Made by a program: the position numbers and the translations under genes
In this document: positions 1-7,303 of the stretch, piece after piece
How positions within the stretch are numbered: the first letter of the stretch is position 1
Layout of the letters: every line of letters starts with the position of its first letter
The notes under the pieces: model-generated
Databases searched by the model: none
Told to the model about the DNA's origin: nothing
The model's input: the letters and a program-made list of their open reading frames with translations, nothing else
From: Pohlia nutans
Lineage: Eukaryota > Streptophyta > Bryopsida > Bryales > Mniaceae
Direction of reading: 5' to 3'
NCBI GenBank assembly: GCA_022496805.1
Contig: CM040085.1
Span: forward strand, 49,815,811 to 49,879,810
Length of the DNA: 64,000 bases

Positions 1-300
1 GCGTGGGCTGAAGTTGCTCATAGCCATGCGCATTAGCTAGAGTAGATGATGCGAATGAGCTAGACTAGCAACTAGAGAAGTGGTACTAGTTAGAGATAAT
101 GAGAATTGGGTCTCCCAAGTGATATGGGCTGATCCTAGTGTACTAGGAGTGGAGTATGGGCTGATGTCCCATATGGTTTGCCAAGGGGACTCCCTTGGGT
201 GTGCTACTTAAGAGGGGCAGCCCATGAGTAAAGATCATCTCTTTCCTATGCATTCCAAGTGTTTGTGTGAGGCTTTGGCATTCTAATCTAACCTTCAATA
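1..300 (+). repeat. E1: LTR of a copia element, cut by the window edge
   Basis: Matches the family's 318-bp LTR from base 19 to its end (...CTTCAATA); the first 18 bases lie left of the window. It is followed at 301 by pol sequence of E2, not by the primer-binding site, so it is either the 3' LTR of an element inserted in E2 or a solo LTR. The expected target-site duplication is CGGAG (301-305). It carries the GATAATG subtype near LTR base 113, shared with E5, E11, E13, E14 and E16. Confidence 0.9.
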
Positions 301-563
301 CGGAGTACATGGCGACAAGCCACGGTACGAAGGAGGCCATTTGGTTGAGGCAACTAATGGCGGATGTGAGATGCACTCAAGAGGAGGCTACAACAATCAT
401 GTGTGACAACCAAGGGAGTATGTCATTGACGAAGAATCCAACGCATCACTCACGTACAAAGCACATTGATGTGCAATATCACTTCATTCGAGAGAAGTTA
501 GAGATCAAGGTGATAGAGTTGAAGTATTGTCCAACGGAGCACATGGTGGCGGACGTGCTGACA
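301..563 (+). pseudogene. gag-pol: E2: RNase H-end fragment of copia gag-pol, left piece
   Basis: Encodes about residues 1239-1326 of the polyprotein, the second half of the Ty1/copia RNase H domain (E-Y-M-A-T-S-H-G through C-D-N-Q-G). Upstream pol is separated by the E1 insertion and lies outside the window. At 563 the frame is cut by E3 and resumes at 17548 after the TGACA duplication. Two private changes are visible: Ala to Thr in S-L-A-K-N-P, and Met to Ile in L-E-M-K-V. This copy cannot make an intact product. Confidence 0.9.
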
Positions 564-881
564 TGTTGAAGTAGGATGATTGCGTGGGCTGAAGTTGCTC
601 ATAGCCATGCGCATTAGCTAGAGTAGATGATGCGAATGAGCTAGACTTGCAACTAGAGAAGTGGTACTAGTTAGAAGTAATGAGAATTGGGTCTCCCAAG
701 TGATATGGGCTGATCCTAGTGTACTAGGAGTGGAGTATGGGCTGATGTCCCATATGGTTTGCCAAGGGGACTCCCTTGGGTGTGCTACTTAAGAGGGGCA
801 GCCCATGAGTAAAGATCATCTCTTTCCTATGCATTCCAAGTGTTTGTGTGAGGCTTTGGCATTCTAATCTAACCTTCAATA
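564..881 (+). repeat. E3 5' LTR
   Basis: This 318-bp LTR runs from TGTTGAAG to CTTCAATA, and the primer-binding site begins at the next base. Inside are short inverted repeats: CCTAGT/ACTAGG around the GTGTACT region, TATGGG/CCCATA, and CCAAGGG-GACT-CCCTTGG. The CTACTTAAG box lies 96 bases before the end. The termini are TG...TA rather than TG...CA. Confidence 0.96.
785..793 (+). promoter_or_regulatory. Candidate TATA-like box of the LTR promoter (CTACTTAAG)
   Basis: CTACTTAAG lies 96 bases before the LTR end. The diverged E8 LTR keeps the same nine bases, also 96 bases before its end (25276-25284), although the upstream halves of the two LTRs barely align. Conservation at a fixed distance suggests a core-promoter role, with transcription starting a few tens of bases downstream. 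No start site can be read from the sequence, so the function is inferred. The box recurs in every LTR here. Confidence 0.35.
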
Positions 882-895
882 GGTTATGGGCCCAC
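882..895 (+). other. Primer-binding site complementary to the anticodon arm of initiator tRNA-Met
   Basis: GGTTATGGGCCCAC begins directly after the LTR. It is the exact complement of about nucleotides 27-40 of plant initiator tRNA-Met (GTGGGCCCATAACC, spanning the CAT anticodon). Most plant copia elements instead match the tRNA 3' end (TGGTATCAGAGC type), which is absent here. Drosophila copia and yeast Ty5 prime from a tRNA cleaved in the anticodon loop, so a half-tRNA primer is the likely reading. The same 14 bases occur in E4, E5, E7, E9, E10, E11, E12, E13 and E14. Confidence 0.88.
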
Positions 896-1854
896 TCATG
901 TGTTTTGCGTGAGTCAAAGATTAGATTGCTCATTGTGTGGAGGTCGTGCGTTGGAGCGCTGATTTTGGAGTATTGGAGCGCTCATTTGGAACTTTGGAGG
1001 GCTGAATTCGAGCTTTGGTGGGCTGATTTCGACATTGGGAGGTATTACAATCTTCCTACCTTTGATCTACGTGTTGGAGGGCTGAATTCGCACTTTGGAG
1101 CTATCATTTGTTGATTTGGAGCTTTTGGAGCACTTTGGAGCACCTTTGGAGTTTATACACGTCTACAAGGGCTGAATTGGAGCTTTGGAGCTTATTGGTG
1201 CTTGTTGGAGTATATTGGAGCTGATTGGAGCTTATTGGAGCTTATTGTAGCTCATTGGAGCTTATTGGCTCAATTTGTGCTCAATTTGTGCACTTGTGTT
1301 GTTGCAAGGCACTTTTATGCTTTGAGGCTCTTGGGGTGAGTCTACAATCTTATTTTGGTATTGCAATTCTTGCACAAGGGTTTGGAATGTGAGTTATGCC
1401 CTTGGAGTGCTCAAAATTAGAGTTTGGGTTAGTGAATGCACAACGGGGCTGATTTGATGAATTTCAATGCAATTAGGACTTGAAGGGGCTGAATTTGCGT
1501 TGATTTAGAGTCCTTGGAAGGCACAAGGGTGTCCATAGGGTGCGTTACGTGTTGTGAAGCACAAGGGTGCTGATTTGAGTGGATTTGAGCCAACGAGTGC
1601 GCAATTCTCCTAGTTAGGGTGTTGTGGTATGATCTTGTGCAAATTCACTAAGAACCATCACGATTGAGTGTTGTGAGGTTGATGTGTAGCACAAAGGTGC
1701 TGATTTAGTGTTTGGAATTAGTTTGGAGGCATTAGAAGCACGTACGTGTGCAATTTGCCTCACAAATCACAAAATTGTCAAAAAATCATAAAAACAATTT
1801 TTCTTAGCTTTCTAGGGGCTGAATTTTGTGAGCGTACGTCCTTCAATCAAGGAT
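882..1854 (+). other. E3 5' leader, untranslated
   Basis: The 973-nt leader lies between LTR and ATG. It holds the primer-binding site, about twelve TGGAGC repeats (to about 1270), four degenerate copies of a 10-bp CTTATTGGAG unit (about 1221-1260), and seven copies of GGGCTGA. Several short ATG-initiated frames precede the main start, including a direct ATG-TGA. It contains no tRNA-like gene and no long ATG-started frame. Confidence 0.85.
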
Positions 1855-4800
1855 ATGGCTACATTTGAGGGTGAAGGTGCTAAGGTTGTAGACAAGTTCG
1901 ATGGCGTCAACTTCCACTTGTGGAAATTCAAGATGGAAATGGTCATGGCCGAAAAAGAATTGTGGGAGATAGTTGAGGGTAGTGAGGAACCGCCTTCGTC
2001 CGACGCCGAGGCTAGGGTACGAACTGCGTACACTCGGCGAGAGAAAAAGGCCTTTGCGATTTTGGCTCTTAATCTTTCTGATTCCCAGCTTTCTCATATT
2101 CGGTCGTGCAAGACTCCCGCCGAGGCATGGGCCAAGCTTTGCAATATTCATGAGGCAAAGAGCTTGGTCAATATCTTGTTTTTGAGGCGCAAGTTTTTCA
2201 CCATCAAGATGGAAGAAAACGACGACATGTTGGCGCACATCAACAAAGTCAAGGCTCTTGCGGATCAGCTCAACGGCGCAGACGTCAACATTACGGACGG
2301 TGATATCGTTATGACGCTCCTCGAGAGTTTGCCGCCGTCGTACGAGTATCTTATCGTTGCTATGGAGAGTAGGCCCATTAGCGAGCTCACTCTTGATTAT
2401 GTGACATCACGGTTGTTGCATGAACTCTCGCGGCGCAAAGAGAACGAGACTCGTGGCGATAGCGCGGCGCTTATGGCGAAGCAATCCAAGAGCGGTGCGA
2501 GTGGGAGCTCTACAGACAAGGTATGCTACTATTGCGGTAAGAAGGGCCACTTGGCAAAATTTTGCTACAAACGCAAGAGAGAGGAAAGTGCCAACAATAC
2601 AAAGGTCAACGATGCAGGTGATGAGTACGCATTTATGACTAGCGTCTCTTCTTGTAGTGATGACGGGGACGAGTATGCAATGATGGCAAGTGACGTGTCA
2701 TGCAATGGTAGTGTGATCGATTGGATTGTTGATTCGGGAGCCTCGAGTCACATGGCGCCCATTAGGACTTGTTTCCAATCATATCACGTCATATCTCCAA
2801 AGAATGTCATTTTGGGTGATGATACGGTTCTTCAAGCCGTGGGTAAAGGATCCATCGTCGTAGACACCGAGGTGAAGGGTCGTGTGAAGACAATTACCAT
2901 CCATGATGTCCTCCACGTTCCCAAGTTGAAGGCAAATCTTTTATCGGTGCGACATTTGGTGATGAAGCATTTGCGAGTGGAATTTAGCGACCAAGGGTGT
3001 TTTGTGTTGTCTCCAAGTCGTGAGGAGGTGGCCATTATACACGAAGTCAACGGCTTGTACCAAATCAAGTTTTCCAAGATGCACGCGGCGGAATCGGCAA
3101 CGTTGGTGCAATCGAGTTCAAACGAAGACAAGTTGGCGTTGTGGCATCGTCGTCTCGGGCATTTGAATGTCAAGAGTGTGAAAGCACTGCGTGGAATGGT
3201 AAGTGGCATGGATCTTGCACAATCACACGTCGCACCTAGTTCATTCACATGTGAGGGTTGTATTGAAGGCAAGCAACAACGCTCACCGTTTCCAGTTGAT
3301 GGGGCAACTCGTGCAACCAAGGTTCTTGAGATTGTGCATTCCGACGTGTGTGGTCCAGTGAAGACCACGTCTATGGGGGGTTGCAAGTATTTTGTGACGT
3401 TCATTGATGATTTTTCGAGGAAGATATGGTTGTATCCGATCAAAGCAAAGAGCGAGTGTTTTGAGAAGTTCAAAGAGTTCAAGGCGTTGGTTGAGAAGCA
3501 ATCCGAGCACAAGATCAAGGTGTTTCGATCGGATAATGGCGGCGAGTTCATGTCCAACCAATTTGGAGAGTTATTGAAGAAAGAAGGCATTGCTAGACAA
3601 ACCACAACGCCATATACACCACAACAAAACGGAGTTGCAGAGCGTGCAAATCGAACAATTGTGGAAATGGCAAGGAGTATGTTGCATGCACAAAATTTGG
3701 GTTTGGACCTTTGGGCGGAAGCGGTGGTGACTGCGGTGTACACACGCAACCGATGCCCGACGAGTGCGGTTCAAAACATGACACCAGAGCAAGCGTGGAG
3801 TGGGAGGCCACCCCGCGTGGAGCACATGCGCACATTTGGATGCATCGCATTTGCAAAGGTACCCGATTCTCAAAGAACCAAACTTGAGGCCAAGGCAACA
3901 AAATGTGTGTTTCTTGGATATTGTGAAGGTACCAAGGCGTACAGGCTCATGTCGCTCGAGACCAAGAAGATCATTCGAGCTCGTGATGTGACATTTTGCG
4001 AGAATTCCAAGGTTGAAGACAATTTGGACGATGGTCCAAGTGGGAGAAGTGGCGATAAACCGGCGATTGTGGACCAATCTTCCAAATCTCCCGTTATTGA
4101 TATTGTTGATGAAGACGAAGATGACGAAGATGGTGGTGATGAGGAACATGTTGAGGAGCGACCTTTGAAGACGAAGAATGGCGAGAAAAAGGCACAAGCA
4201 ACGGCGGTTGAAGACAATGCATCCTCGAGCGATCGTCGTTATCCGGAGAGAAATCGTAGACCACTTGGCGAGTGGTGGAAGAATCATATTCTCCCTCAAG
4301 GTGAGGAGGAGCATGCAAACGTTGCACTTTTAGATGCTCCATTGACGATTCGTGAAGCGTTGAGTTGTGATGATGCAAACAAGTGGGAGCAAGCCATGCA
4401 AGAGGAGTACAAATCGTTGATGGACAATGGCACTTGGGAATTGACTCCCCTCCCCAAGAATCGCAACGCTATCGGTTGTAAGTGGGTATTTCGTGCAAAG
4501 AGAGATGCAACGGGTGATGTGGTTCGTTATAAGGCAAGATTGGTGGCAAAGGGCTTTTCACAAATCGAAGGTGTTGATTTTCATGAGACCTTTGCACCGG
4601 TGGCGAAATTCACCACTATTCGATGCATTTTGGCCATCGGGGCTGCCATGGATTTGGAAATGCATCAAATGGATGTGAAGACGGCGTTCTTGAACGGCGA
4701 GTTGGACGAGGACATCTACATGGTGCAACCCGAAGGATTTGTGCAACGAGGTAATGAGAACCTTGTTTGCAAGTTGAACAAGTCATTGTATGGGTTGAAG

Positions 4801-5928
4801 CAATCTCCACGCGCATGGTATCAAAAGATTGACACGTTTCTTGTTCATATCGGGTTCACAAGGAGCATCGCTGATCACAGCTTGTATTTCATGCAAAAGG
4901 GGCAATATGTGGTCATCGTGATCATATATGTGGATGATTTGATCATCCTTGCAAGTTGTATGAGCTCTTTGAAGGCATTGAAGGCAATGCTTGAGAACGA
5001 GTACGAGATGAGTGATCTGGGTGAGTTGCACTTTTGTTTAGGAGTTGAGTTTGTGCGAGATAGAGCAACACGCACCATAACAATGAATCAAAGCAAGTAT
5101 GTTATGGATGTGCTCAAACGCTTTGGCATGGTGGATTGCAAACCGGTTGGCACTCCATTGGATGTGAATTCCAAACTCGTGAAACTCACCGATGAGGAGT
5201 ATGCATTAGAGGCTCAATCTATGGTGGATGTGCCATACAAGCAAGCTGTAGGGTCATTGATGTATGCTATGATTGCAACAAGGCCGGACCTTGCGTATCC
5301 AATCAGCGTTGTGAGTCAACACATGGCAAGACCGGGTTCAAGTCATTGGGTTGCGGTCAAGAGGATCATGCGGTACTTGAAAGGCACAAGTGATGTGAGG
5401 TTGTGTCTTGGAGGTGACAACATTGTGTTGAGTGGGTATTGTGATGCGGATTATGCGGGTGATACCAATGATCGTAGATCCACCACGGGGTACATGTTCA
5501 AAGTTGGATCGGGGGCCGTTTCATGGAATAGCAAGCGCCAACAAACCACGGCCACGTCAACGGTTGAGGCGGAGTACATGGCGACGAGCCACGGTACGAA
5601 GGAGGCCATTTGGTTGAGGCAACTAATGGCGGATGTGAGATGCACTCAAGAGGAGGCTACAACAATCATGTGTGACAACCAAGGGAGTATGTCATTGGCG
5701 AAGAATCCAACGCATCACTCACGTACAAAGCACATTGATGTGCAATATCACTTCATTCGAGAGAAGTTAGAGATGAAGGTGATAGAGTTGAAGTATTGTC
5801 CAACGGAGCACATGGTGGAGGACGTGCTGACAAAGGCTCTTGCGAGAGATCGACATCAAAGACTAGTGGTGGCATTTGGGCTCCAAGGCTTTGGCTATTT
5901 GCAAAGTGGGAGTGTTGAAGTAGGATGA
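1855..5928 (+). CDS. gag-pol: E3 Ty1/copia Gag-Pol polyprotein (intact frame)
   Basis: This is a single 1,357-residue frame. Order: Gag (copia capsid-type region, about 1-220); zinc knuckle C-X2-C-X4-H-X4-C at 224-237; aspartic protease D-S-G at 293-295; integrase zinc finger H431, H436, C466, C469; integrase core D497, D560, E596 with the D-X35-E spacing; an acidic linker at about 752-768; RT from about 860, with D940 and Y-V-D-D at 1025-1028; RNase H D1197, E1240, D1274. I start at ATG 1855; the frame stays open upstream to a GTG at 1828, but a eukaryotic start needs ATG. The stop lies 16 bases inside the 3' LTR. Gag and Pol share one frame with no shift site, so the Gag:Pol ratio must be set some other way, unknown here. 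Private changes relative to the other copies: M502V, H1018Y, E1093V, A1322E. No catalytic residue is lost. Confidence 0.97.
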   Translation: MATFEGEGAKVVDKFDGVNFHLWKFKMEMVMAEKELWEIVEGSEEPPSSDAEARVRTAYTRREKKAFAILALNLSDSQLSHIRSCKTPAEAWAKLCNIHEAKSLVNILFLRRKFFTIKMEENDDMLAHINKVKALADQLNGADVNITDGDIVMTLLESLPPSYEYLIVAMESRPISELTLDYVTSRLLHELSRRKENETRGDSAALMAKQSKSGASGSSTDKVCYYCGKKGHLAKFCYKRKREESANNTKVNDAGDEYAFMTSVSSCSDDGDEYAMMASDVSCNGSVIDWIVDSGASSHMAPIRTCFQSYHVISPKNVILGDDTVLQAVGKGSIVVDTEVKGRVKTITIHDVLHVPKLKANLLSVRHLVMKHLRVEFSDQGCFVLSPSREEVAIIHEVNGLYQIKFSKMHAAESATLVQSSSNEDKLALWHRRLGHLNVKSVKALRGMVSGMDLAQSHVAPSSFTCEGCIEGKQQRSPFPVDGATRATKVLEIVHSDVCGPVKTTSMGGCKYFVTFIDDFSRKIWLYPIKAKSECFEKFKEFKALVEKQSEHKIKVFRSDNGGEFMSNQFGELLKKEGIARQTTTPYTPQQNGVAERANRTIVEMARSMLHAQNLGLDLWAEAVVTAVYTRNRCPTSAVQNMTPEQAWSGRPPRVEHMRTFGCIAFAKVPDSQRTKLEAKATKCVFLGYCEGTKAYRLMSLETKKIIRARDVTFCENSKVEDNLDDGPSGRSGDKPAIVDQSSKSPVIDIVDEDEDDEDGGDEEHVEERPLKTKNGEKKAQATAVEDNASSSDRRYPERNRRPLGEWWKNHILPQGEEEHANVALLDAPLTIREALSCDDANKWEQAMQEEYKSLMDNGTWELTPLPKNRNAIGCKWVFRAKRDATGDVVRYKARLVAKGFSQIEGVDFHETFAPVAKFTTIRCILAIGAAMDLEMHQMDVKTAFLNGELDEDIYMVQPEGFVQRGNENLVCKLNKSLYGLKQSPRAWYQKIDTFLVHIGFTRSIADHSLYFMQKGQYVVIVIIYVDDLIILASCMSSLKALKAMLENEYEMSDLGELHFCLGVEFVRDRATRTITMNQSKYVMDVLKRFGMVDCKPVGTPLDVNSKLVKLTDEEYALEAQSMVDVPYKQAVGSLMYAMIATRPDLAYPISVVSQHMARPGSSHWVAVKRIMRYLKGTSDVRLCLGGDNIVLSGYCDADYAGDTNDRRSTTGYMFKVGSGAVSWNSKRQQTTATSTVEAEYMATSHGTKEAIWLRQLMADVRCTQEEATTIMCDNQGSMSLAKNPTHHSRTKHIDVQYHFIREKLEMKVIELKYCPTEHMVEDVLTKALARDRHQRLVVAFGLQGFGYLQSGSVEVG
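5903..5912 (+). other. Polypurine tract, E3
   Basis: AAAGTGGGAG directly abuts the first base of the 3' LTR, where plus-strand synthesis would be primed. It is purine-rich apart from one T and overlaps the end of the coding frame. The same sequence precedes the 3' LTR of every copy here. Confidence 0.75.
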
Positions 5929-6023
5929 TTGCGTGGGCTGAAGTTGCTCATAGCCATGCGCATTAGCTAGAGTAGATGATGCGAATGAGCTTGACTTGCA
6001 ACTAGAGAAGTGGTACTAGTTAG
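5913..6023 (+). repeat. E3 3' LTR, first piece (bases 1-111)
   Basis: Starts TGTTGAAG right after the polypurine tract and contains the Gag-Pol stop codon. It is cut after TAGTTAG by E4. The last five bases, GTTAG (6019-6023), are repeated at 17331-17335, where the LTR resumes. Confidence 0.95.
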
Positions 6024-6341
6024 TGTTGAAGTAGGATGATTGCGTGGGCTGAAGTTGCTCATAGCCATGCGCATTAGCTAGAGTAGATGATGCGAATGAG
6101 CTAGACTTGCAACTAGAGAAGTGGTACTAGTTAGAAGTAATGAGAATTGGGTCTCCCAAATGATATGGGCTGATCCTAGTGTACTAGGAGTGGAGTATGG
6201 GCTGATGTCCCATATGGTTTGCCAAGGGGACTCCCTTGGGTGTGCTACTTAAGAGGGGCAGCCCATGAGTAAAGATCATCTCTTTCCTATGCATTCCAAG
6301 TGTTTGTGTGAGGCTTTGGCATTCTAATCTAACCTTCAATA
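6024..6341 (+). repeat. E4 5' LTR
   Basis: 318 bp, TGTTGAAG...CTTCAATA, followed at once by the primer-binding site at 6342-6355. It carries the CCCAAATG variant found again in the E4 3' LTR. Confidence 0.96.
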
Positions 6342-7303
6342 GGTTATGGGCCCACTCATGTGTTTTGCGTGAGTCAAAGATTAGATTGCTCATTGTGTGG
6401 AGGTCGTGCTTTGGAGCGCTGATTTTGGAGTATTGGAGCGCTGATTTGGAACTTTGGAGGGCTGAATTCGAGCTTTGGTGGGCTGATTTCGACATTGGGA
6501 GGTATTACAATCTTCCTACCTTTGATCTACGTGTTGGAGGGCTGAATTCGCACTTTGGAGCTATCATTTGTTGATTTGGAGCTTTTGGAGCACTTTGGAG
6601 CACCTTTGGAGTTTATACACGTCTACAAGGGCTGAATTGGAGCTTTGGAGCTTATTGGTGCTTGTTGGAGTATATTGGAGCTAATTGGAGCTTATTGGAG
6701 CTTATTGGAGCTTATTGGCTCAATTTGTGCTCAATTTGTGCACTTGTGTTGTTGCAAGGCACTTTTATGCTTTGAGGCTCTTGGGGTGAGTCTACAATCT
6801 GATTTTGGTATTGCAATTCTTGCACAAGGGTTTGGAATGTGAGTTATGCCCTTGGAGTGCTCAAAATTAGAGTTTGGGTTAGTGAATGCACAACGGGGCT
6901 GATTTGATGAATTTCAATGCAATTAGGACTTGAAGGGGCTGAATTTGCATTGATTTAGAGTCCTTGGAAGGCACAAGGGTGTCCATAGGGTGCGTTACGT
7001 GTTGTGAAGCACAAGGGTGCTGATTTGAGTGGATTTGAGCCAACGAGTGCGCAATTCTCCTAGTTAGGGTGTTGTGGTATGATCTTGTGCAAATTCACTA
7101 AGAACCATCACGATTGAGTGTTGTGAGGTTGATGTGTAGCACAAAGGTGCTGATTTAGTGTTTGGAATTAGTTTGGAGGCATTAGAAGCACGTACGTGTG
7201 CAATTTGCTTCACAAATCACAAAATTGTCAAAAATCATAAAAACAATTTTTCTTAGCTTTCTAGGGGCTGAATTTTGTGAGCGTACGTCCTTCAATCAAG
7301 GAT
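6342..7303 (+). other. E4 5' leader, untranslated
   Basis: 962 nt, with the initiator-Met primer site first, then TGGAGC repeats and three CTTATTGGAG units around 6690-6715. The A-run before the start codon is one base shorter than in E3. No long ATG-started frame is present. Confidence 0.85.

Noticed and set aside
882..895. Part of a tRNA gene
   Set aside because: Only the anticodon arm is matched, in antisense, with no other tRNA arms. It is a primer site.
848..1114. 88-codon frame spanning the LTR end and leader, open in most copies
   Set aside because: It starts at GTG with no in-frame ATG, its Trp/Leu/Glu-rich product is just translated TTGGAGC repeats, and E14 breaks it.
1828..1854. 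Start of Gag-Pol at GTG, adding nine residues
   Set aside because: Eukaryotic initiation at GTG is rare; the ATG 27 bases downstream is present in all copies.
2832..3749. 305-codon antisense frame conserved in every copy
   Set aside because: It lies opposite protease/integrase, is rich in Cys/Ser/Thr with no domain, and is conserved only because the sense strand is. Treated as a shadow.
3571..4314. 247-codon antisense frame opposite the integrase C terminus and acidic linker
   Set aside because: Its composition mirrors the sense acidic codons; there is no motif, and it breaks where the sense protein varies. Shadow.
6645..6842. 65-codon frame over the 10-bp repeats
   Set aside because: It starts at TTG, and its repeated L-I-G-A-Y-W-S-L segments are repeat translation. 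Not a credible eukaryotic gene.
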